From NCBI RefSeq assembly GCF_025949665.1, contig NZ_JAPDFT010000001.1, positions 1,178,001-1,242,000 of the forward strand: a stretch of DNA of 64,000 bases. Reading direction: 5' to 3'. Under the pieces are notes generated by a model that did not search any database, was not told the DNA's origin, and worked only from the letters and a program-made list of their open reading frames with translations. The translations under genes were made by a program, and so were the position numbers. The DNA comes from Chryseobacterium viscerum (lineage in GTDB: Bacteria; Bacteroidota; Bacteroidia; Flavobacteriales; Weeksellaceae). How positions within the stretch are numbered: position 1 is the first letter of the stretch; every line of letters starts with the position of its first letter. Of this stretch, positions 1 to 6,716 are shown piece after piece.

Positions 1-774
1 AGGAATTTTAAACTGATTTTGTTTTTCGATTGAAAGTTTATTTTCTGTAAAAAGAGTTTTGCGTATATCTTCAGGCTTTGGTTGCTCTTCTTTATCTATA
101 AATTCAAAATGGTCTAAAATCATACGAGATATAGCGCTGGTATTATCCTTACCATTTCTTTTTGGAGCTTCAATAAACCCTTTTTCGATTAATTCCGAAA
201 ATAAATAGCCAATAGATTGTAAGCTTCCTTTAACTAATATTTTATTTGGATTTAATATTTTTGATGATTTATTAGCATTTATAAAAATGGATATCAATTC
301 AAATTCTTTAATCTTATTTTCTATTTCAGCTTTAATGCCTATCATTTCATCCATTGCACCTTCCAAAAATAATTTGGAGTTTTCTTCTATAAAGTAAATG
401 TCAGCATTTTTCATGTCTTTGTGGTTTAAAAAGTAATGTTCGTATTTTTTATTTGTTACTTTTTGAAGTATCTCGTAAAACTCAAAATATTTACTTAATT
501 CAAATAATAGATTTCTTCGTAATTCTTTTTTATCATCAGTTATATCATAGCTGTCAGTTCGAAAATTATCTGAATGTAAATCTATTATTTCTGATAAATC
601 GTCAACTATTCCCCAATAATTTTTTTTAAGAATTTCTAAATATTCGATAAAAGTTATTTCTCCTTTCGTATGATAATCATAATCTTTCAAAAAATGTTGT
701 TTAAATATTTTGAGTGTTTCGTAATAAAATATATCATATTCCATTTTCTGTCTGAAAGTTGCTTTTAAATTCAT
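1..774 (-). CDS. Partial hypothetical protein, weak RteC-like C-terminal look
   Basis: An open frame runs leftward from the ATG at 772-774 through base 1 without a stop, so 258 residues are visible and the C-terminus lies outside the window. The protein is hydrophilic, rich in Lys, Glu and aromatic residues, with no signal peptide or membrane segment. Its last visible part (ILVKGSLQSIGYLFSELIEK, then a Gly-Lys-Asp-Asn-Thr stretch and EDIRKTLF) has the rhythm of the C-terminal part of RteC-like proteins of Bacteroidetes conjugative elements. That resemblance is from memory and weak. It lies 331 bases downstream of the next leftward gene, so tight co-transcription is not evident. The coding call is firm because the frame stays open for 258 codons in AT-rich DNA; the function is unknown. 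Confidence 0.7.
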   Translation of the reverse strand, partial: MNLKATFRQKMEYDIFYYETLKIFKQHFLKDYDYHTKGEITFIEYLEILKKNYWGIVDDLSEIIDLHSDNFRTDSYDITDDKKELRRNLLFELSKYFEFYEILQKVTNKKYEHYFLNHKDMKNADIYFIEENSKLFLEGAMDEMIGIKAEIENKIKEFELISIFINANKSSKILNPNKILVKGSLQSIGYLFSELIEKGFIEAPKRNGKDNTSAISRMILDHFEFIDKEEQPKPEDIRKTLFTENKLSIEKQNQFKIP

Positions 775-1105
775 ATTCTGAATATTTGATAATTGGTTAT
801 TATCTCAAATTTATAAATAAATGATTAAGGGAATTGTTTAGATTGAAACAATATTCCATACAAGTACAAATTACAACTTAACTGAAAGCCGAAGTCAAGA
901 CTTACTATTCTTTCTACTTTGTAAGTTTAAGGGGGTAAAATCAGATCATTATATTCAAAGTCAGGAGACTTCGAATAGCAAGATGACAGTGGTTTTATTA
1001 GTTAAAAGTGAATTAATCACAGAATGTAGCTAGATCAACTGATTGTTTTTTGTTGTGGATTTTTTCTAAGGATGAATAGTGTGAAATGCACACTGGAGAT
1101 TCGTT
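775..1105. other. Intergenic region without a gene
   Basis: This 331-base stretch lies between two leftward genes. I see no convincing ORF or tRNA. It holds one copy of an 18-base sequence with a small hairpin (956-973) that recurs at 4778-4795. It may carry the promoter of the truncated gene to the left, but I could not identify a clear TAnnTTTG box. Confidence 0.5.
956..973. repeat. Short hairpin repeat, copy 1
   Basis: The sequence CAAAGTCAGGAGACTTCG occurs here and again, identically, at 4778-4795. It contains a 5-bp inverted repeat (AAGTC/GACTT) around an AGGA loop. Both copies are intergenic and both lie in the accessory DNA left of the tRNA fragment. Confidence 0.6.
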
Positions 1106-2914
1106 CTACGGTTTACAATGTATGTAAACTTCTGTATTTGCTTCAAAGCAACTTGAAATAAGGGAAGAAATAAACCATAAAATTTGTATAACTTCATTTC
1201 TCTCTTGAAAAGATTCACCATTTTTTAATTTATGTAATCTATCTTCTAGAGCAGATTTAGAGATGAAATTTATAACAATATGAACTTGCTTTTTTATATT
1301 TGGATAGCCCTTTATTGTTTTGAAATATGAAATTGTTTGATTTGAGCTTTGACCCGTTCTTATTCTAGATATTTGAGTTTCTACGAAATCGTTTTTATAT
1401 AAATTGTTCCAAAGCCTTTCTTTGATTTCCCATTGATCATCAGAGGGAGATAAATTACCTAAATTTTTTAATGCCTGACCTATTATATCTTGAAAATCAG
1501 AAGCTGAAAAATTTGAATTTTTATATTTTGAATGATAGAATGCTATTGAATCTTCATTTAACCCTATGTGATCTGCCCATTCTTTAGAAAGATCATCACA
1601 TATAAAATATTCATAATTTGCTTTAAATGTATTTTCAACAAACCCAAATACAGAGTTAGTTTCGAAATTTGTTAAATTAACTCGGAATTTTCCTTTTTCA
1701 GAGGTAACATTCTCAAGTTCTGGGTTTTCTTTAAAAATTTTTAAAACAGAGTCTAAGTTTCCGAGTAAACGGCTATCTTTAAATAGTTTTCTATTGCAGT
1801 AGATGAACTCAGGATTATCAAATGTTATTATATAACTTCTGGTCCAATTAATTACTGAAAGAATAGGATAGCATAGATCTGTTTCATACTCAATAAAAAG
1901 TTTAGATAGTTTTTTTGAACGAAGAGTTATAGATTTATTATTTAAAAATAAAAATAAATCGTTAACAACATTGTTTTTTATTTTGTATACATCTTCTATT
2001 TCTTCAATTTCTAACAAATATTCAAATTGCTTTAAAATAGGAATTAAGTTAATTTCTCTTTCAAGTATCTCATTTCTTTTTTTGATTCTAAAAAAGCATC
2101 TTTTAATTTTGTTTTCTTCAAATTCTTTATAAATTTTACTTAATATAATAAGAATTGACGTTGGCGTTAAATCATCTTTATGTTTTGAGTAATCTATTGA
2201 TGTTGCAAAAGAGGATAAAAAATTTGTTTTTGGTACATAGTTTTTTATTTTTTCTACAGTTTTGTTACACCAATTTAAGAAAGCATTGAATGTATTTTTG
2301 GGGCCAAGTTGATTAATTCTTGATGAATTTACAGATAAAGCAATTTTCTCTTCATCGTTGCTTACTCTTACTGTATTAAGAATGTATCCTTGTAATCCGA
2401 AGCTAGATACATTTTCTTTTAAGTCGGGTGATTCTAAGCTTTTTTGCCTAATTGCTCTGTCAGAAATGTTCATGTTATCCATACTTAATTTTTCAAAAGA
2501 AGTATTGTCTTGTGAATATATAGAAGTTATAACATTGTAGTCCAATGCTTCAAATGTCTTAAGGAAATCTGATATTTTTGAAATATTTCGTCGAGTAACA
2601 ACAAGATGTTCTTCAAAATCAACTATACACATGTAAGCCAATTTTACCTCTTCCCAATTTGTTATTAATTCCTCTGTGAACGAGGGTTTTTTAATATATT
2701 TAAAAACTAAAATAGAATAAAATATTTCAATCCCATTACTTAGTGTTTTTTTCTCTTTGACAATTTCTAATAAAGATCTTCCATGTTTATCTGTGGCTGC
2801 CTCTGAAAAAGTTTCTTTTATAATCCTTTTTGAAAGGAAACCTGATGTTTCCTTAATATAGAAGTAAGCATTTTCGTGCAGAATTATATTGTCTAATAAT
2901 TGTGATGCAGTCAT
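1106..2914 (-). CDS. 602-aa protein of unknown function with PD-(D/E)XK-like C-terminal pattern
   Basis: I do not recognise a named family. The protein has no signal peptide or membrane segments. A central region (about 190-265) carries a NSSRINQLG...LNWCNK...FATS pattern. The C-terminal part (about 435-600) has ICDD at 438-441, E445-W-A-D448, a hydrophobic strand, then H461-S-K463 and a helix with QALKNLG (480-486). Acid, acid, then x-K after a beta strand is the order seen in PD-(D/E)XK nuclease folds, with His in place of the usual Glu. I recall similar patterns in large defence-type proteins of unknown mechanism. These assignments are inference. The gene sits downstream of a small conserved gene and an HTH regulator on the same strand (43 bases from the former), so the three may form one leftward operon. 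Nuclease or defence activity is unproven. Confidence 0.75.
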   Translation of the reverse strand: MTASQLLDNIILHENAYFYIKETSGFLSKRIIKETFSEAATDKHGRSLLEIVKEKKTLSNGIEIFYSILVFKYIKKPSFTEELITNWEEVKLAYMCIVDFEEHLVVTRRNISKISDFLKTFEALDYNVITSIYSQDNTSFEKLSMDNMNISDRAIRQKSLESPDLKENVSSFGLQGYILNTVRVSNDEEKIALSVNSSRINQLGPKNTFNAFLNWCNKTVEKIKNYVPKTNFLSSFATSIDYSKHKDDLTPTSILIILSKIYKEFEENKIKRCFFRIKKRNEILEREINLIPILKQFEYLLEIEEIEDVYKIKNNVVNDLFLFLNNKSITLRSKKLSKLFIEYETDLCYPILSVINWTRSYIITFDNPEFIYCNRKLFKDSRLLGNLDSVLKIFKENPELENVTSEKGKFRVNLTNFETNSVFGFVENTFKANYEYFICDDLSKEWADHIGLNEDSIAFYHSKYKNSNFSASDFQDIIGQALKNLGNLSPSDDQWEIKERLWNNLYKNDFVETQISRIRTGQSSNQTISYFKTIKGYPNIKKQVHIVINFISKSALEDRLHKLKNGESFQERNEVIQILWFISSLISSCFEANTEVYIHCKP

Positions 2915-2957
2915 TTAGTGTGATTTTATAAATATTATGTCTAAAATTGAATAAAGG

Positions 2958-3341
2958 CTAGATTTCCTTATAATTTTGTTCTATCCAGTTTTTAATTCCT
3001 GAATGTGTTCGAATATCGCTTGGTACTTCAGCTCTAATTATATGTTCTAATTTTTGACGTGAAACTAGACTGTCATTCCAACTCCAGGTTAAAGCCATAC
3101 TGTTTATAAAATATAACATTTCATAACCTTCCTCTCTATTTAACATAGCGGCATCTTGAGCTCCTATAAATTTTGGATTATCGTGATCAGCCTTTGCTGA
3201 CCATTTATAGTCTGAATAGATCATTTGAGATTTTTGATAGTTCATAAGATCATACTTTTTAACAAATTTAGTAATGCAACATAGAAGATGATTACGGCTT
3301 TCCGTAAACAATAAAAATAAAAACCATCTTAAAACTTCCAT
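2958..3341 (-). CDS. Small conserved-type hypothetical protein, probably 5'-frameshifted
   Basis: The frame starting at the ATG at 3339-3341 encodes 127 residues. The well-formed part begins around YSDYKWSAKADHDNPK and continues to SGIKNWIEQNYKEI at the end; I recall it as resembling small uncharacterised Bacteroidetes proteins. The first 32 residues (MEVLRWFLFLLFTESRNH and on) look like an interior rather than a natural N-terminus. Directly upstream, in another frame, a 27-codon ORF (3329-3412) ends in NTEWKF-stop. One extra T in the TTTT run near 3331-3334 would join the two as EWKFLRWF. An alternative start is the ATG at 3243-3245 (95 residues). Function is unknown. Confidence 0.55.
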   Translation of the reverse strand: MEVLRWFLFLLFTESRNHLLCCITKFVKKYDLMNYQKSQMIYSDYKWSAKADHDNPKFIGAQDAAMLNREEGYEMLYFINSMALTWSWNDSLVSRQKLEHIIRAEVPSDIRTHSGIKNWIEQNYKEI

Positions 3342-3412
3342 TCAGTATTTTTACGTTTTTTTTCGAAAATTTCATCACAAAAAAAATCCCAACTTTCGTC
3401 AGGATTATTCAT
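3329..3412 (-). pseudogene. 27-codon ORF, likely 5' part of the frameshifted downstream gene
   Basis: This ORF (MNNPDESWDFFCDEIFEKKR, ending NTEWKF) starts at 3410-3412 inside the last codons of the HTH gene; the overlap reads ATGAATAA. Its stop lies 8 bases past the ATG of the 127-aa frame. The tight overlap with the regulator suggests translational coupling. A single-base change in a T run would fuse it to the downstream frame and give a protein of about 150 residues. It could instead be a genuine tiny protein with coupled re-initiation. Confidence 0.4.
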
Positions 3413-3638
3413 TTATAAGTTTAAAGAAATCAGATAAACTGATTTTTCTTGCTTCGCATATTTTGAAAAGTGTTTCAACGGGTATTCTGTAAGTTTCTTC
3501 ACTTTTAATTTTTCTGATGGTACTTTCTTCTACACCATGATTTTTGGCAAAAGAATTTTGTGACTTGCCTTCTTGAAGCCAAGGTATCAACCATTTTTTT
3601 GTAATGTATGAACAAATTTTTTCGTTTATATCTGTCAT
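3405..3638 (-). CDS. Small XRE-like helix-turn-helix regulator
   Basis: I place the start at the ATG at 3636-3638, giving 77 residues (MTDINEKICS...FKLINE). The open frame extends upstream to 3731, but those 31 residues are hydrophobic and aromatic with no sense as a DNA-binding N-terminus, and they run through the palindrome at 3668-3691. The core WLQEGKSQNSFAKNHGVEES followed by TIRKIKSEE, with a second helix pair ending KISLSDFFK, matches XRE/Cro-type HTH proteins (about residues 14-70). It is divergent from the gene at 3730, and the palindrome between them is a natural operator candidate. Repressor function and autoregulation are inferred. Confidence 0.7.
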   Translation of the reverse strand: MTDINEKICSYITKKWLIPWLQEGKSQNSFAKNHGVEESTIRKIKSEETYRIPVETLFKICEARKISLSDFFKLINE

Positions 3639-3667
3639 AGAACAAATGAAATAATTAAATAATAAAA

Positions 3668-3691
3668 AATTACGGTCGATCGACCGTAATT
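3668..3691. promoter_or_regulatory. Perfect 24-bp palindrome, candidate operator
   Basis: The half-site AATTACGGTCGA is followed immediately by its exact reverse complement, so all 24 bases are symmetric with no spacer. It is unusually GC-rich in its core for the surrounding AT-rich DNA. It lies 30 bases upstream of the proposed HTH start (3638) and 39 bases upstream of the divergent gene at 3730, an arrangement typical of a shared operator. Binding by the adjacent HTH protein is inferred. Confidence 0.6.
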
Positions 3692-3729
3692 GGATTTGTT
3701 TTATTACATTTATAAAAAAATACGAACTC

Positions 3730-4275
3730 ATGAAAAAGATAAAAACAGATTTTGCTCCCCGGTTTCGGGCAGGTAAGAAGCACTTCGGGGTGCAGCTGAT
3801 GAAAACTTTCTTTCAGTTCAATGAGCTGGATGTTTCCAAAGAAAAGCTCAGCAATATGATGAATTATGCAGTAAAAAGAAATAGTTGGATCAATGAAGAT
3901 CCGGCGGTGATCTTTGAGTTTTACCAGTCGATGAGGTCATTGATCCGGGCAGGCTATCTCATCATGCTGAAGGAAAGGAAATGGACGGTTGATACCAGGC
4001 CGGAAAAGATTTCTCCGTGGGTTCTTGGCCTGCTTTCGGAGAAGGAATACCGGAATCCTCTGCTGGTTTTCAAAACAGCATTCAGAGCATACACCCTCAA
4101 AGAATTTGATTATTTTATGTCGGGAATCGTTTATTTCTCAATGGGTGTTTATGAAAATCTACCGGAAAGGAATATCGTTATGCCCTATATTCATACGGTT
4201 AAAATGCTGGATGCTGCCCACCTTATTCTTCAAAGAAGGAGAGAAAAGAAGATGGCGGACACCCATTCGGGATAA
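3730..4275 (+). CDS. Hypothetical protein (181 aa)
   Basis: A 181-residue, basic, probably soluble protein (MKKIKTDFAPRFRAGKKHFG at the start). It has no signal peptide, no clear membrane span and no motif I recognise. Composition is rich in Lys, Arg and aromatic residues (SPWVLGLLSEKEYRNPLLVF in the middle). Base composition is more GC-rich than the genes to its left, so it may have a different history. It is divergent from the HTH gene, with the palindrome in the 91-base gap between them. The end of the protein (REKKMADTHSG) runs up to the start of the repeat region at 4285. Function is unknown. Confidence 0.7.
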   Translation: MKKIKTDFAPRFRAGKKHFGVQLMKTFFQFNELDVSKEKLSNMMNYAVKRNSWINEDPAVIFEFYQSMRSLIRAGYLIMLKERKWTVDTRPEKISPWVLGLLSEKEYRNPLLVFKTAFRAYTLKEFDYFMSGIVYFSMGVYENLPERNIVMPYIHTVKMLDAAHLILQRRREKKMADTHSG

Positions 4276-4284
4276 GAAAGTTGA

Positions 4285-4457
4285 GCATAATGAAGCTAAA
4301 GCTTTGCGTTAAAAAACACGCCATCAGTACACTATTTTTGATTACAAAGATTAACGCAAAGTTGATGAATAATTCCGCTTTATTGTAAGTGGGCAAAGTG
4401 ATGCGGCTTTGTCGCTGATGAAGCTGTATGCTTCTCCATGCGCTTCGACGAATCAAC
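4285..4457. repeat. 172-bp direct repeat, copy 1
   Basis: This segment is closely similar to 4493-4666, with a period of 208-209 bases, a handful of substitutions and a one-base indel. Inside it an 11-bp perfect inverted repeat (CTTTGCGTTAA at 4302-4312, TTAACGCAAAG at 4351-4361) can form a stem. A second small stem, AATCAAC/GTTGATT, starts at its right end and extends to about 4467. It looks like an intergenic repeat of MITE or RNA-structured type. Confidence 0.7.
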
Positions 4458-4492
4458 TTCGTTGATTTTATTCTTTGCTCCCTAAAAAATAG

Positions 4493-4666
4493 GCATAATG
4501 CAGCTAAAGCTTTGCGTTAGAAAAACATACCATCAGTGCATTATTTTTGATTACAAAGATTAACGCAAAGTTGATGAATAATTCCGCTTTATTGTAAGTG
4601 GGCAAAGTGATGCAACTTTGTCGCTGATGAAGCATTATGCTTCTCCATGCGCTTCGATGAATCAAC
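4493..4666. repeat. 172-bp direct repeat, copy 2
   Basis: Second copy of the unit at 4285-4457, separated by 35 bases. The inverted repeat is conserved as a 10-bp match (4510-4519 with 4561-4570). Conservation of the arms while other positions vary suggests that the structure matters or that the element moves as a unit. Confidence 0.7.
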
Positions 4667-4777
4667 GAGAAATGATTGTCAATAATCATTTTTCAAATAT
4701 TGTGTTTTATTGTCTCTGTTGCGCAAGGTCCCCCGAGTTTGAGCTAGTAAATAAGATTATTTCCTTTACACTTGCTC

Positions 4778-4795
4778 CAAAGTCAGGAGACTTCG
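4778..4795. repeat. Short hairpin repeat, copy 2
   Basis: Identical over 18 bases to 956-973, with the AAGTC/GACTT mini-stem. Here it is followed by a purine-rich stretch not shared with copy 1. Confidence 0.6.
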
Positions 4796-4842
4796 GAGAG
4801 CGGAGACGATGAAGAGCATTCAATACTTGTTATTCAAATATC

Positions 4843-4877
4843 AATCAGAGTAGATTATTTCTGCTCTGATTTTTTTA
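4843..4877 (+). terminator. Orphan rho-independent-type terminator
   Basis: An 11-bp stem (AATCAGAGTAG pairing with CTGCTCTGATT, one G-U) around a 7-base loop is followed by seven T on the + strand. No credible + strand gene ends just before it; the nearest is 3730-4275, more than 560 bases upstream. It may end a non-coding transcript across the repeats or be the relic of a lost gene. Confidence 0.6.
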
Positions 4878-4913
4878 AGGGCTAACAACTGTCAATGATG
4901 GTCTCTTAAACTA

Positions 4914-4942
4914 ACCTCGACAGGATTCAAACCTGTAACCTT
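4914..4942 (-). other. tRNA-Arg 3'-end fragment, candidate attachment site
   Basis: These 29 bases are identical to 19520-19548, the T arm and most of the 3' acceptor strand of the intact tRNA-Arg gene, in the same orientation. The match ends abruptly on both sides. A duplicated tRNA 3' end lying on the downstream side of the intact tRNA is the standard footprint of tyrosine-integrase insertion. No integrase gene lies between the two copies, so the island would be degraded or non-autonomous. Confidence 0.65.
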
Positions 4943-4976
4943 TTTTTAGCCTTACAGAAGTTAAGCACCTCAGATT

Positions 4977-5489
4977 CTAGGATAAAATTCTGGTCAGTAC
5001 CTGGTCTTTTCGGTTCGATAAAGTTCCGCTTACTTTAATGACCTTTATTCCAAGATCCTCAATCCATTCATAAAGTAACTCATTAACCTTATGCCTGAGT
5101 TTTGGCAGCTCTATCTGATGGTTGGATATCAGATCGGGTTCTTCAATAGGGACAAAAACAAAAACATCAATTTCATCGATGATGGTTTGAACTTTTTCAA
5201 AGAGCAACTGGATATTTCGACCAGAATCAAGAACATGAAGATAAGCTAAGATATCAATGACACATCTATCAAATATGACATCATCTCCGCTTTTGAAGAC
5301 CAGTTTGGCTGCATAATTAAATTGTTCAAGAAAATCGTCAGGATGAGGTTCTTCTGAAAATTCATACCCTGAAGACTCCATCTGGTAATAGGGTTCTGTT
5401 TCAAGTGTGTACCCGGGAAGGTTCTCCAGAAGTTCTTCTGCCAATGTGGTTTTACCGACTTTGTGAGCGCCGATTATTGCAATTCTCAT
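4977..5489 (-). CDS. AAA-type P-loop ATPase/kinase
   Basis: A 170-residue cytosolic protein with a Walker A motif at the extreme N-terminus (GAHKVGKTT, residues 7-15). A second conserved block DVIFDRCVID (about 70-79) sits where NadR-like and deoxynucleoside kinase-like proteins have their DR motif. Length and layout fit the AAA_28/NadR-like small NTP kinases common in Bacteroidetes. The substrate cannot be read from sequence. It is transcribed leftward, toward the tRNA fragment, and its stop lies 35 bases from it. The start ATG at 5487-5489 leads straight into the P-loop strand. Confidence 0.75.
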   Translation of the reverse strand: MRIAIIGAHKVGKTTLAEELLENLPGYTLETEPYYQMESSGYEFSEEPHPDDFLEQFNYAAKLVFKSGDDVIFDRCVIDILAYLHVLDSGRNIQLLFEKVQTIIDEIDVFVFVPIEEPDLISNHQIELPKLRHKVNELLYEWIEDLGIKVIKVSGTLSNRKDQVLTRILS

Positions 5490-5638
5490 ATTTCAGTTTA
5501 TATTGTAATCCAAAAGTCTAATACGAAATTTTCGTGCCTGTTTTTTGAGCGTCCATTATATAACGTTTTGTCAATCTATTTAACACATAATTTTTCTATA
5601 TTTAGAACAAGTATATAAATATAATATAAAAAAAGACA

Positions 5639-6310
5639 ATGCCAATAAACCCACTACCTCCGGACGGAGGCATGTTATATAAAGAAACAGATATGGCTCA
5701 GTTTTTCCCCGAGCCATTAAATGCAGTAACTGCTATATTATTTTTAGCCATAGTCATTTTTTGGACCCTTAAAATAAAGGGTAATTTTAAGGAATATCCT
5801 TTTTTAACCTACTGCCTGGTGTTATTATATATTGGTGCCATAGGGGGAACTGTTTACCATTCATTCAGACAATGGCCGGTATTTATCATGATGGATTGGA
5901 TGCCCATTATGTTGCTCTGTTTGTCTGCCGGATTTTATTTTTTAGCTCAGAGCATCAGATGGTACTATGCTGTTGTAATGGTTCTGGTATATCTGGTGCT
6001 TATGTTTGCTTTGAGAAATTGGATTTTGGTAGATAAGACTTCTCTTTTTATCAACGTAAATTATGCAATAATGGCCTCATTTGTACTTTTTTCGGTATTA
6101 AGTTATTTGATTTATACCCAATGGAAAGCTGGCAAATGGGTAGGTTTTGCTTTATTGTCATTTGCTCTCGCACTCACTTTCCGTATCGTTGATAAATGGG
6201 AATGGTTGAGTTTCGGAACCCACTTTTTATGGCATACTTTCGGAGCGGCAGCAACATTTTGTATGTTTAATTATATCTATCTTACACGGAACATAATTAG
6301 AAAAACATAA
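5639..6310 (+). CDS. Ceramidase/CREST-like integral membrane protein
   Basis: A 223-residue protein with about seven hydrophobic segments. The pattern of polar residues fits the CREST hydrolase superfamily (alkaline ceramidases and relatives): FPEPLN at 23-28, YHSF with H74, MDWMP with D86, and HFLWH with H195 and H199 near the C-terminus. In that superfamily these His and Asp residues bind a catalytic zinc in the membrane. A lipid-amide hydrolase role is inferred from the motif only. It stands alone, divergent from the kinase gene to its left and separated by 406 bases from the next operon. The N-terminal MPINPLPPDGG is unusual but the start is the first ATG of the frame. Confidence 0.7.
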   Translation: MPINPLPPDGGMLYKETDMAQFFPEPLNAVTAILFLAIVIFWTLKIKGNFKEYPFLTYCLVLLYIGAIGGTVYHSFRQWPVFIMMDWMPIMLLCLSAGFYFLAQSIRWYYAVVMVLVYLVLMFALRNWILVDKTSLFINVNYAIMASFVLFSVLSYLIYTQWKAGKWVGFALLSFALALTFRIVDKWEWLSFGTHFLWHTFGAAATFCMFNYIYLTRNIIRKT

Positions 6311-6368
6311 GGAGTTTTTATTTTCTTTGAAACTCTCATTAATAAATAAGTGTGTTTGAATTTAACCA

Positions 6369-6557
6369 CAAAAGTCACAAAAGATTTTATTTTTTTAAAC
6401 ACTTTAGTACACTTTAGAAAGTTTAAAGGAATACCGCATAATTAAGTTCACATAAGATGAAAATCTTTGATTGTCAACAAAACTTACGTGTACTTCTTAT
6501 ACACAAAGTATATAACTTAAAATAGCTTAAGTGTTTAAAAATCTTTTGTGACTTTTG
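6369..6557. repeat. Inverted-repeat element, family member 1
   Basis: The 20-base arms CAAAAGTCACAAAAGATTTT (6369-6388) and its reverse complement (6538-6557) are exact, and pairing continues inward through a shared TAAACACTT stretch. The first 15 bases of the arm recur as both arms of a shorter element at 45225-45288, so this is a family of dispersed intergenic elements. Confidence 0.7.
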
Positions 6558-6668
6558 ACTCCATCGAAATAACATTCATCGACTGAAAGGAGATAACATT
6601 CGATTTGTGGTTTAATAAAAAAATAAACAACTTTTTTTTGTGAAATTCACAGTCTAATTCTTTTAAGG

Positions 6669-6697
6669 TTGAAAGAAAGATGATTTACTTATATTTG
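6669..6697 (+). promoter_or_regulatory. Bacteroidetes-type promoter for the PIG-L operon
   Basis: A -7 box TATATTTG (6690-6697) matches the Bacteroidetes TAnnTTTG consensus, with a TTG -33 element at 6669-6671, 18 bases upstream. The start codon of the PIG-L gene is 20 bases downstream of the -7 box. Confidence 0.6.
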
Positions 6698-6716
6698 CTC
6701 TGCAAAGTAAAATTAA

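Larger units (their letters stand above)
4276..4976. other. Intergenic repeat region and tRNA-derived fragment
   Basis: About 700 bases without a credible gene. In order it holds two 172-base direct repeats (4285-4457, 4493-4666), the second copy of an 18-base hairpin repeat (4778-4795), a strong rho-independent-type terminator (4843-4877) with no obvious gene ahead of it, and a 29-base copy of the tRNA-Arg 3' end (4914-4942). Short ORFs here lie inside the repeats and read the same on both copies, which argues against coding. Confidence 0.6.
6311..6716. other. Intergenic region with long inverted repeat
   Basis: Contains an inverted repeat whose 20-base arms lie at 6369-6388 and 6538-6557 and extend further with mismatches, and a promoter at 6669-6697 for the PIG-L operon. 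No gene is apparent in it. Confidence 0.6.

Noticed and set aside
3989..4312. 107-codon rightward ORF overlapping the 181-aa gene
   Set aside because: It is a shifted-frame shadow of the 3730-4275 gene, with unnatural composition, and it runs into the repeat.
4223..4689. Two similar leftward ORFs (starting MIRRSAWRS and MIIDNHFS) inside the direct repeats
   Set aside because: They lie in the two repeat copies and read nearly the same because the DNA is repeated. There is no independent evidence of coding.
4618..4812. Rightward ORF across repeat copy 2 and the hairpin repeat
   Set aside because: It runs through two repeat elements; its composition and ending (GERRR) follow the repeat DNA, so it is treated as chance.
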